From CAYWFU01 sp964457585 (lineage in GTDB: Bacteria; JACRDZ01), in the NCBI GenBank assembly GCA_964457585.1, contig CAYWFU010000065.1:1-17874 (forward strand): DNA of 17,874 nt, in the 5' to 3' direction. The first letter of the stretch is position 1. Each line of letters opens with the position of its first letter. The notes beneath the pieces were generated by a model. That model ran no database searches and was not told where the DNA came from. It saw only the letters and a list, made by a program, of their open reading frames with translations. Position numbers and translations under genes: made by a program. Of this stretch, positions 7,178 through 15,200 are shown piece by piece.

Positions 7178-7203
7178 CCCACAAGCATTTTCAGACTTGT
7201 GGG
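7178..7203. repeat. hairpin upstream of rfbB
   Basis: CCCACAAG (7178-7185) and CTTGTGGG (7196-7203) form a perfect 8-bp stem with a 10-base loop; the stem extends by TTAC/GTAA with one bulged T. It ends 17 bases before the GGGGGA ribosome site of rfbB. It could be a leader hairpin, an attenuator or another small repeat. Together with 6831-7152 it fills nearly all of the 414-base gap between rfbD and rfbB, in which I see no gene. A lone TATACT at 7115-7120 could be a -10 box for rfbB, but its -35 is poor. Confidence 0.5.
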
Positions 7204-7233
7204 TAATAGTTAGGGATTAAGGGGGATTTACAG

Positions 7234-8205
7234 GTGAAAAAAATTCTAGTTACAGGCGGCGCTGGTTTTATTGGTTCTCAATTTATATCCTTTTTATTAA
7301 AAAATCTGGATGAGATTGTTGTTTACAATCTCGATAAATTAACTTATGCCGGTAATATTGAAAGGCTTAATGCTCTAAATACAGATAAAAGATATGTATT
7401 TATTAAAGGTGATATATGCGATGAAATCATTTTAAAAAGTATTTTTTCAAAAGGGATTGATACAATAGTCCATTTAGCCGCAGAAAGTCATGTTGATAGA
7501 TCTATCAATGATTCTATGCCTTTTGAGAATACAAATGTTCGCGGAACTTTAACTCTGCTTAATATTGCCAGACAAAATGGTGTTGAAAAATTTGTCCATA
7601 TGTCAACTGATGAAGTTTATGGAGAACTTGGTGAAAACGGTCAGTTTTTTGAAACAACACCGATTAATCCAAACAGCCCATATTCAGCCAGTAAAGCTTC
7701 AAGCGATCTTTTTGTGAAAGCGTATTTTCATACATATAAACTGCCGGCAGTTATTGTAAGGGCATCCAATAATTATGGACCATTCCAATATCCGGAAAAA
7801 CTTATTCCTGTTGTTATTTCAAAGGCTATTTATAATAAACCGGTTCCTGTATATGCAAGGGGTGAAAATGTCAGAGAATGGATTTATGTTGAAGATTGTG
7901 CGGAAGGTATTTTTAGTATAATGAAAAATGGCAAAATTGGCGAAGTCTACAATATTGGCAGCGGACAGGAAAAGAAAAATATTGAGGTTGTTAAAATGAT
8001 TCTTGCAAATCTTGGGAAATCCGAAACTTTAATTGAATATGTTCAGGATCGACCTGGTCATGATTTCAGATATAGTTTAAATTCTGATAAAATTAAAAAT
8101 GATCTGGGTTTTAAAGCTAAAACAATATTTGAAAAAGGTATTGAAAATACTGTAAAGTGGTATGTTGAAAATGAGCGGTGGTGGAAAAAGCTTCTTATTG
8201 AATAA
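7234..8205 (+). CDS. rfbB: dTDP-glucose 4,6-dehydratase (RfbB/RmlB)
   Basis: A 323-residue cytoplasmic NAD+-dependent extended SDR that converts dTDP-glucose to dTDP-4-dehydro-6-deoxyglucose, the step before RfbC. Visible motifs: GGAGFIG (8-14, NAD binding), LDKLTYAGN (33-41), LAAESHVDRSI (81-91), STDEVYG (124-130) with the dehydratase Asp-Glu pair D126-E127, YSASK (Y150, K154) and RASNNYGPFQYPEKLIP. All expected catalytic residues are present. The start is GTG, supported by GGGGGA (7221-7226) 7 bases upstream. Downstream the small companion gene begins 18 nt after the stop with its own strong ribosome site, so read-through is likely. rfbA (thymidylyltransferase) is not in the window. Confidence 0.96.
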   Translation: MKKILVTGGAGFIGSQFISFLLKNLDEIVVYNLDKLTYAGNIERLNALNTDKRYVFIKGDICDEIILKSIFSKGIDTIVHLAAESHVDRSINDSMPFENTNVRGTLTLLNIARQNGVEKFVHMSTDEVYGELGENGQFFETTPINPNSPYSASKASSDLFVKAYFHTYKLPAVIVRASNNYGPFQYPEKLIPVVISKAIYNKPVPVYARGENVREWIYVEDCAEGIFSIMKNGKIGEVYNIGSGQEKKNIEVVKMILANLGKSETLIEYVQDRPGHDFRYSLNSDKIKNDLGFKAKTIFEKGIENTVKWYVENERWWKKLLIE

Positions 8206-8223
8206 GGAGGAAGGAAAAATATC

Positions 8224-8412
8224 GTGATAAAAAAAATTGTGAAAAAAGGTAATTTAAACGATGATTTTCTAAGAAAATCAGATATAAAACATTGGTTAAC
8301 AAAATCTCCTCAAGAACGTATTGAAACCGTTGAAATTCTAAGGAGGCAATATAATGGAAGTACAGAAAGACTTCAGAGAGTTATTAGAGTTGTTCAACGC
8401 AAACAAAGTTGA
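8224..8412 (+). CDS. small companion protein of the nucleotidyltransferase (antitoxin-like)
   Basis: A 62-residue basic protein with no membrane segment. Its core, a short acidic/lysine stretch, then SPQERIETVEILRRQY and STERLQRVIRVVQ, is a pattern I recognise from small proteins encoded directly before minimal nucleotidyltransferases. Start GTG 8224 has a strong GGAGGAAGG site (8206-8214) 9 bases upstream. Its last 59 bases overlap the next gene in another frame, indicating coupled translation. I infer a regulatory or antitoxin-like role from the pairing only. Confidence 0.7.
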   Translation: MIKKIVKKGNLNDDFLRKSDIKHWLTKSPQERIETVEILRRQYNGSTERLQRVIRVVQRKQS

Positions 8413-8806
8413 ATATGCGATTATTGGAGGTTATGCATTAGCTTTTCATGGAGCACCTCGATATACTGGAGATATAGACCTTTTAGTAAAACCGGATAAA
8501 GAAAATGCTCAAAAAATTTTAAATGTCTTGAAAGATTTTGGTTTTTCTTCATTAACCCTAGCAAGCGATGACTTTTCTTTACCAGAAAAAGTAGTGCAGC
8601 TCGGGGTTCCACCTGTCCGCATTGATATTATAACTTCAATAACTGGACTTACGTGGGAACAGATTGCTCCAAATCGAGTAAAAGGTGTCTATGGCGATGT
8701 CCCTGTTTATTATATCGGGAGACAAGAATTTATTATAAATAAAAAAGCTATTTCTCGTCATAAAGATTTAGCGGATATTGATGCGCTTGAGGAAAAAACA
8801 GATTAA
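8354..8806 (+). CDS. minimal nucleotidyltransferase (AbiEii/DUF6036-like, toxin-like)
   Basis: A 150-residue protein with the nucleotidyltransferase fold: YAIIGGYALAFHG (21-33) supplies the GG motif and RYTGDIDLLV (36-45) the metal-binding D40-x-D42 pair. A third acidic residue may lie in PVRIDI. It resembles minimal or AbiEii-like nucleotidyltransferases, some of which are toxins that modify tRNA or proteins with nucleotides; the substrate here is unknown. AGGAGG (8341-8346) sits 7 bases before the ATG, inside the preceding gene. The two genes overlap by 59 bases, as in toxin-antitoxin pairs. Defence or stress function is inferred, and the pair could be chromosomal housekeeping of unknown purpose. 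Confidence 0.78.
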   Translation: MEVQKDFRELLELFNANKVEYAIIGGYALAFHGAPRYTGDIDLLVKPDKENAQKILNVLKDFGFSSLTLASDDFSLPEKVVQLGVPPVRIDIITSITGLTWEQIAPNRVKGVYGDVPVYYIGRQEFIINKKAISRHKDLADIDALEEKTD

Positions 8807-8810
8807 TCTC

Positions 8811-8829
8811 TAACTCCGCTACAGAGTTA
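8811..8829. terminator. hairpin between convergent genes
   Basis: TAACTC (8811-8816) pairs with GAGTTA (8824-8829) around a 7-base loop, in the 36-base gap between the convergent nucleotidyltransferase and membrane-protein genes. The site suits a bidirectional terminator, but the stem is short and no T-run follows on either strand. Confidence 0.3.
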
Positions 8830-8842
8830 CGTAATACATAGG

Positions 8843-11266
8843 CTATAATTTTATAACACTATTTTCACTAACTACAATTGCAATAATCCCTGTTGCTCCA
8901 TATAAAATTCCAGCTAACATAAAAGCCAGGCTAAAACCATAAAACATTGATAGAACAACTGCTAAAACAGACCCTATCACTGAAGCTATCCCATTAATAC
9001 CAAGGTACCATGGGATATCATTTTTTCCGAGAAAATTAGAATATACATTTATTTTTTCTCTGACCAATTGCATGCCTAATGGCAAGAACATCCCCATTAA
9101 AAAGCATATCGGAAAAAGAAATAATCCTGCAAAAATACTTTTTGTTAAAATATTCAAGTGAATTGTTTTACTGATAAAAAAAGTCATACTCCATGAAGTT
9201 AAAAAAATTGCAGTTATTAACAACGAAGCTACTCTGCGGCAGAACCGTGAGGGAACTTCTCTCTCTGATAGTAATATTTTATTTTTTACATTGTGCCGAT
9301 TCACGGCACATCCAGATGATATATAAATTATATTAGATTTACGATCATTCTTATTATTTCTGAATTTGCTTATATATGCGCCAATCCCTGATGATAAAAG
9401 TATGATACTGAGTAATATTGATAAATTAAATTCCGGATAAGAAAAATAAAAAGATAATCTTTTTATCAATGCTATTTCAATTAACATAAAACCAACTCCG
9501 ATATTAAAAAAGTATAATGTAAAAAGTAAAAAATATTTTTGCGGAAGAATTTCATTTGAAGAAACTTGATTTTTTAAATATTTATTTCTAAAAAATACAA
9601 CACCACATATTATTATTACTAAACTCAAAAAAATTATAGATACAAAAATAATAAGTTTATTGCGATAATTCATTATTACTTCCATAAAATAAGGATTATC
9701 ATCTGTTGAAGAAGCAATATTATAAGGATAACGTTTTATATAATTTTTTATAGATATATTCCCTTTTATAATATCATCAAAGTCTGTTCCTGTAGATGAA
9801 TGAGGAAATATTACAGGTTCAAGTCCAATGTCCTCTGCTTTGGCAATTAATCTGCCTAAAATATTAAAACCAAAAGACTTTTTCCCAATTACCAGCACAT
9901 AGGAATATGCAGACCATTTTGAACCGCTGGATAAAGCAAGAATATGATTAACAGCTTCAGTCTGCTGCATTCCATTATTCTCAAAATATTGCAGGGCTGA
10001 AAAAACAAATTTTTTCATTATTTGTTCATAATCCACAAAAAATACCAGCATCCCGTTTTCTTTAAGATGATTAAAATATTCATTAAATGCTTCATTGGTA
10101 AATAAATAATTTTCAAACTGAGCAATACTATTGATATCAGAAAAGGCATGCGTAGTAGCTAAACTTAATACAATTTGATCATATTTGGCATTATCATGCA
10201 TTATAAAACTTCTACCGTCTTCTATTATAAGATTAACACGCGGATCATCATAAATTCCGCCATTATACTCCTTATTTTCCCTGGTCATATCAACAACAGA
10301 TTTATTAATTTCAACTGCTGTGACTTTTTTTGCGCTATTTAAAAGAGCCATGCGCACATCCCGCCCGCCGCCGCTGCCAAGAATCAGCACATCCTGGTTT
10401 GCTCCAATCTGATAGGGAAATCCGGTAATATCTTTTGAAAAATCTTTTTTAGCAGAATTTTCATCTTTATACCTTAACATGATAGCCTGTGTTCCGCCAT
10501 TTATAAATATTGCTCTTCTTTTATCCTGACGGCTGATTTTAACCAGATCACAGCGAGAATATATATCCCATCTGCTTTCCAGCAATTGCGCCGGCATTTT
10601 AGGATAAGTAAGCGCATAACCAAGAGGTGTATCAGCATGCTTTAGTTGTTCATATTCTAAATTCAAAAACTGATTATTTATATTCATTATAAGAAAAATA
10701 ATTATGAAGGAAGATATTATCAGGGCTGTTATTTTATCTTTTTTATCTTGATAAATAACAAAAAGCGGTAAAAAAATGAATATACTGCATAATATTATTG
10801 TGTTTATTACTCCAATGAGATAAACAAAAAGCATCGATAAAATACATCCGAATACACCGCCAAGTAAGTCAGATAAATACAGAACATTACTTTTTTCAGG
10901 AAGATTAGAATAAAAGAAGGATATTGCTACACCTCCGAATATAAAAGGGATTGAGGTTAATATAATACAGACATACAAAGTTAACACGTAATAAAATTTA
11001 ATCAAAAGTACTAAAGATATAAAAAATGATAAGCTAAAACCTATCCAGAACCAATTTGGAAGTATTTGCTGATTTTTTTTTTGCAAATACAATTCATATA
11101 TAAAGCTTCCTATTCCTATTCCTAAAATTGCCAGTGAAATAATAAGAAAAAGGATTTTATATATATATAATACAGAAAAAATTCTCGAGAGAAGTATTTC
11201 ATAAATGAATATTGAAAAAGTTGTTGCACCCAGAGATAAATAATACCGCCATTGTTGTGTTTTCAT
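8843..11266 (-). CDS. multi-pass membrane protein with spermidine-synthase-like domain
   Basis: About 807 residues from ATG 11266. Layout: roughly six TM helices (about 10-195), a soluble Rossmann domain of the spermidine synthase/methyltransferase class (about 205-530), then C-terminal TM helices (about 535-800). The nucleoside-binding loop is LGSGGGRDV (296-304), followed by VTAVEINKSV (315-324) with the ribose-binding acidic residue E319, and EDGRSF (349-354). The usual catalytic aspartate region reads SLATTHAFSD, so true aminopropyl transfer is unproven; such membrane-fused forms are generally uncharacterised. A TTG 78 bases upstream keeps the frame open, but it is the -35 box of the promoter and cannot be the start. 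AGGA lies 11 bases before the ATG. Residues about 651-681 look like a foreign in-frame insert. The gene stands alone on the minus strand. Confidence 0.75.
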   Translation of the reverse strand: MKTQQWRYYLSLGATTFSIFIYEILLSRIFSVLYIYKILFLIISLAILGIGIGSFIYELYLQKKNQQILPNWFWIGFSLSFFISLVLLIKFYYVLTLYVCIILTSIPFIFGGVAISFFYSNLPEKSNVLYLSDLLGGVFGCILSMLFVYLIGVINTIILCSIFIFLPLFVIYQDKKDKITALIISSFIIIFLIMNINNQFLNLEYEQLKHADTPLGYALTYPKMPAQLLESRWDIYSRCDLVKISRQDKRRAIFINGGTQAIMLRYKDENSAKKDFSKDITGFPYQIGANQDVLILGSGGGRDVRMALLNSAKKVTAVEINKSVVDMTRENKEYNGGIYDDPRVNLIIEDGRSFIMHDNAKYDQIVLSLATTHAFSDINSIAQFENYLFTNEAFNEYFNHLKENGMLVFFVDYEQIMKKFVFSALQYFENNGMQQTEAVNHILALSSGSKWSAYSYVLVIGKKSFGFNILGRLIAKAEDIGLEPVIFPHSSTGTDFDDIIKGNISIKNYIKRYPYNIASSTDDNPYFMEVIMNYRNKLIIFVSIIFLSLVIIICGVVFFRNKYLKNQVSSNEILPQKYFLLFTLYFFNIGVGFMLIEIALIKRLSFYFSYPEFNLSILLSIILLSSGIGAYISKFRNNKNDRKSNIIYISSGCAVNRHNVKNKILLSEREVPSRFCRRVASLLITAIFLTSWSMTFFISKTIHLNILTKSIFAGLFLFPICFLMGMFLPLGMQLVREKINVYSNFLGKNDIPWYLGINGIASVIGSVLAVVLSMFYGFSLAFMLAGILYGATGIIAIVVSENSVIKL
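9222..9316 (-). repeat. in-frame palindromic insert within the spermidine-synthase-like gene
   Basis: This stretch is less AT-rich than the gene around it and encodes about 31 hydrophilic, Arg-rich residues with three Cys (GCAVNRH... REVPSRFCRRVAS) between two hydrophobic segments. It is bounded by inverted repeats: TGTGCCG (9292-9298) with CGGCACA (9304-9310) at one end, and TCTGC-g-GCAGA (9233-9243) inside a larger imperfect GAAG...CTTC hairpin (9225-9260) at the other. Reading frame is preserved. It recalls coding palindromic elements of the Rickettsia type, by form only. Confidence 0.5.
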
Positions 11267-11315
11267 TTTTTCGCAAGTCCTGAATATTTGAGAAACAAAT
11301 TTAAAATTGTGTTTT

Positions 11316-11344
11316 ATATTATGATATGGTTTAATATATGTCAA
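11316..11344 (-). promoter_or_regulatory. sigma70-type promoter for the membrane spermidine-synthase-like gene
   Basis: On the minus strand TTGACA (11344-11339) and TAATAT (11321-11316) are spaced by 17 bases. Transcription should start near 11309, giving a leader of about 43 nt before ATG 11266. The -35 overlaps a perfect 8-bp-arm palindrome CAATATTT-a-AAATATTG (11342-11358), a possible operator. Confidence 0.7.
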
Positions 11345-11360
11345 TATTTAAAATATTGTA

Positions 11361-11453
11361 AGTGTTCAGCTGTCAGTTGTCAGCTATCAGTTTATAAATA
11401 TAAAGCTTTTTTTAAACATATAACTGAATGCTGAAAGCTGATGGCTGAGCGCT
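11361..11453. repeat. 93-bp palindrome with TCAGCTG-type heptamer arms
   Basis: Left arm: TCAGCTG, TCAGTTG, TCAGCTA and TCAGTTT (11366-11393). Right arm: CTGAATG, CTGAAAG, CTGATGG and CTGAGCG (11424-11451). Positions 11361-11390 pair with 11424-11453 at 22 of 30 sites. The centre is AT-rich. It lies between two divergent promoters, covering neither, and fills most of the 262-base gap between ATG 11266 and ATG 11529. I see no gene in it. Confidence 0.7.
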
Positions 11454-11468
11454 AAAAAAATATTTATA

Positions 11469-11497
11469 TTGAAATATTTTTATTTATAAACTATACT
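11469..11497 (+). promoter_or_regulatory. sigma70-type promoter for the secreted unknown protein gene
   Basis: TTGAAA (11469-11474) and TATACT (11492-11497) are spaced by 17 bases; the start codon at 11529 follows 31 bases after the -10 box, with AGGAG at 11517-11521. It is divergent from the promoter at 11316-11344. Confidence 0.6.
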
Positions 11498-11528
11498 TTT
11501 AAAATCCATAAAATTCAGGAGTTTTTAT

Positions 11529-12107
11529 ATGAAAAAAGAATTATTATCTTTATTTTTTGCAGTTATTTTTTTTACATCCACGAATATTACTTTTGCTGAA
11601 AAAAACGATATCTCTTCTGAAATAAAAATTATAAAGGAAGAAGAATTTACTCAATTAGCTGTAACAGATAAATTTTTTATAACTGTATCAATTATAACGC
11701 CGGAAATTATTAGATACAGATTTCATAATAGTAATTTAGAACCTGAAAAGCGTGAAGAAAAAATTAATGAAGAAATAAATTCTCTCGAATTAGATAAAGG
11801 GATTTGCGTAATGATAAGAATATTAAATAAAAACTGGATGACTTATAATCCTAATATAAGCGGAATTACTGACCGTATTTATATGGAAGATGATAAAGGA
11901 ATTACATATATACCCAGAAAAATCCTTAGAAATATTAAAGATTCAAACCTGAAGGAAAGTGAAATGTTAGTGCTTTCTTTTCCTAAAGATATAGTTAAAA
12001 GTATTAATTCCAATCTATTTATTATTATTAGAGGGATAGACAAAAATGCTATTAATGAGCAGCAAATTAAAATAAACTTCCCCAAAAATTTGTTTCTGGA
12101 TAAATAA
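11529..12107 (+). CDS. secreted protein of unknown family
   Basis: I do not recognise this 192-residue protein. It starts with a clear signal peptide (about residues 1-23, cleavage near TFAEKN) and has no further membrane span, so it is probably periplasmic or exported. The rest is mixed charged/hydrophobic with beta-like alternating stretches (KFFITVSIITPEIIRYRF, SNLFIIIRGID), a central Glu/Lys-rich segment (about 74-90), and no cysteine pair or haem motif (a single Cys lies in the mature part, in KGICVMI). AGGAG lies 7 bases before the ATG and a good promoter is upstream. Its stop is 115 nt before the start of the large cNMP/GAF/AAA/ferredoxin gene, which has its own likely promoter, so the two may or may not be linked in function. 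Confidence 0.75.
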   Translation: MKKELLSLFFAVIFFTSTNITFAEKNDISSEIKIIKEEEFTQLAVTDKFFITVSIITPEIIRYRFHNSNLEPEKREEKINEEINSLELDKGICVMIRILNKNWMTYNPNISGITDRIYMEDDKGITYIPRKILRNIKDSNLKESEMLVLSFPKDIVKSINSNLFIIIRGIDKNAINEQQIKINFPKNLFLDK

Positions 12108-12155
12108 TAATCATATCTAATTAAGTTCCCTCTACGATAAATCCATGTTTTTTCC

Positions 12156-12184
12156 TTGCATAGTAATTTTTTTTCATATATTAT
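12156..12184 (+). promoter_or_regulatory. candidate promoter for the cNMP-GAF-AAA-polyferredoxin gene
   Basis: TTGCAT (12156-12161) and TATTAT (12179-12184) with a 17-base spacer. The -10 ends 38 bases before the GTG start; AAGGAG (12205-12210) lies between. Confidence 0.45.
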
Positions 12185-12222
12185 TTAGTTTTTGACTATT
12201 ATTCAAGGAGATATGATTTTTT

Positions 12223-15200
12223 GTGGATAAAAAGAAACTGTTAGCGAATACCCCGTTATTTCATAAATTGCGATCTGACGAGCTTGATTTAATTGCCTCT
12301 GTAACAAATGCGCTTAATTTTAAAAAAGGTGATTATGTATATAAGCAGGGTGAAATGGGTCATGCTTTTTATGTTATAGTAGAAGGTAAGGTTGAATTAG
12401 TTGTTGAAAATAATGATGGCAATAAGAGTGTCATTGGTTTTATGACTGCTGGAGACCATTTTGGAGAACTTTCTCTTTTAACTGGAAGTCCGCGATCCCG
12501 CAGTGTTCGTGCGATAGAAAATTCAACACTGCTTTCTCTTGATAAAATAGTTTTTGATGAAATTTTATTTGAAAATCCCAGAATACATCGTCTACTTGAT
12601 AAAGCACTTGCCGAAAGACTGCTAAAAGCCACAAAGAATATTTTTAATCTTTCAAATCATGGAACTCACCGTCAGCGTGATGAACTCGATGCGCTTTCGC
12701 AGATCGGGAAGGAACTTAATGCTTCTTATGATCTGCCGCGGCTTTTGTATAAAATTGTAAATCTTACTGCATCACTTATGAAAGTGAACGGTGTTATTTT
12801 GCGGTTAAAAGATGAAGATGAGGGGATTCTGCGTATTAAATCCTATTATGGCATTTCAGATGATATTGCCCGCACTGTAACCCAAAAAATTGGCGAAGGA
12901 ATAGCTGGAAATGTTGCTGAAGACGGTAAAGCAATTATTTCTAACGACGTTGCTCATGATCCAATTTTTTCACAAAATATTTCCGGGGATATACGTTCTG
13001 TGCTGTGTGTACCTCTTTTAATGAAAGGCAACATAATTGGTACAATGTCAGTTTATAATAAAAAAATAAATAATGAATGGCTGCCATTTATTGAAGATGA
13101 TCTGAGGCTTTTAAATACTATTGCCAGTCAAGCATCAATAGCTATAGAGAATGCCAGAGTTTTTTGTGATAGAATTGCTAAAGTAAGCAATAGAGAAGAC
13201 CTTTTAAAAGCAGGGGATTTTATTGGGGAATCAAGTCTGTCAAAAGACATAAAAACTCGAATAAATGAATTTGCTCATAATCTACGTCCTGTGCTTTTAT
13301 CCGGTGAGCCAGGTACAGGGAAAAGACTGGCAGCAAAACAAATTCATAGGGAAAGCCCTAATTCCGATGGCCCTTATATTGAAGTTGATGTCAGACGTTT
13401 TAATTTGCAGCTCTGGGGTGGAGAATTATTCGGTTATGAAAAAGATTTTTTTTCGTTTGCACCCGTGCGCCGACTTGGGTATCTTGAACTATTTAAAAGC
13501 GGAACAGTAGTACTATCTCATATTAAGGAACTTGATAAAGGTGTGCAGCTTAAACTTCTTGAAGCAATAAAAAATGGCAATTTTCAGCCTATGGGCAGTA
13601 AAAGAAAAGTCATTTTATCCGCCCGTTTGATTTTTTTGATTGATGATGAAGCTGAAATTCTGGTTAACTCTGGAAGTTTTGACCGGAATTTATATAATAT
13701 TTTGTTTGAACAATCTCTTGAATTACCACCATTGCGTAATCGTAAACGCGACATACCTGCTTTAGCTCATTATTATCTGGAGCAATTTGGTAAAGAAAAT
13801 TTTAAGGAAATAAAAAATATTACACCTGATGCAATTGGTATTTTGATGAATTATGACTGGCCTGGTAATCTAACAGAGATGTCAAATGTTATTGCACGAG
13901 CTGTAATTTTAAGCGAAACAGGGGAAATCCTTTCAGAACAGATTCTTCTGGGATTGCCCAGAACCGAAGGAAAACTGGGTTATAATCTTTTGCGTTTCAA
14001 TAAAGTACGTCAGCTTTTTGAAAGCAAATTTTTCCCGTTTTTTCCTAAAGCAATCATATCAATAATATTTTTTATCGGTGTCTTGGTTTTATTTTTAGGA
14101 CCGATTGACCCAAATTTTAATATTGGAATTGCTTTAACATGGGTCTTTGGATGGACGTCACTTATATTTTCGGTTTTTATTTTTTCCCGTGTCTGGTGCA
14201 GTTTATGTTCTCTTTCTATGCCTGGTTATATTGCGCAAAAACTGATAAAACCAAAACGCAAAGCCCCGATTTTTATTGTAAAATATTCTGAATGGATACT
14301 GGCAATTCTTTGTATTGTAATTTTATGGATAGAAGTGGTCTGGAATGCTTATAATCATCCCCGATTAACAGGTTTAATCATTCTTTCAATAAGTTCAGGC
14401 TCTCTTTTTTTTAGTATATTTTATGAGCGGGGTGTCTGGTGCAGATATATTTGTCCTCTTGGTGCGATCAATGCTATATTTTCTATGGCTTCACTGGTAG
14501 AGTTAAGAGCGAACAGGGACCTTTGTACTAATCGCTGTCGGACACATGCCTGTTATAAGGGCAGCAGTAAATCTCCCGGGTGCCCAATGTATGATCATCC
14601 TTTTATGATTGATAATAACCGTGATTGTACATTATGTGGTAATTGTATTAAAAATTGTGAAAATCAGTCAATCCAGTTAAATATGCGTATTGCACCTGAT
14701 GAGCTATGGACTATACAAAAATTCAGACTGGCAGACAGTTTTTTAATTATAGCTTTAGGAACAATACTGCTGTTTTTTATTAAACATAATGAATTCCATT
14801 ATTTTGTACGTTTTGTTTATTCTGAAAATTTTACAGGTAATATCTTTTCCGAAAAATTTCTTTCCAGTCTAATATTTATTTCAATTATATTCGTATCATG
14901 GCTTTTATACAGCTTATTAAGTTATTTTCAAACCAAACTAAGCAACGCAACTTTTTCTGATAATATATCTGCTCTTTCATATGGATTTATTCCGCTTGTT
15001 TTAGGCGGGTATATGTCATATTATCTGGAAATTTTTGTAAGCCACGCTCTTTTAATTTTTTCGGGATTCCTCTGGTTATTTAATTATAAAAAAGATTTCT
15101 CACATTTACGAATTCTTACTCCCAGCGCAACATCAGTGCTTCAAACTATTATATTACTATTTTCATTGATTTTATCGCTTTATGCCACTTTTAAAATTGT

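Noticed and set aside
7004..7213. Open frame of 69 codons between rfbD and rfbB
   Set aside because: It is made entirely of hairpin and heptamer repeats; the product is low-complexity and has no ribosome site.
8843..11266. Naming the membrane protein speE (spermidine synthase)
   Set aside because: The Rossmann motifs are shared, but the catalytic region differs from classical enzymes and the fused membrane form has no established substrate.
12369..12634. Minus-strand open frames inside the cNMP domain
   Set aside because: Shadow frames of the conserved cyclic-nucleotide-binding sequence.
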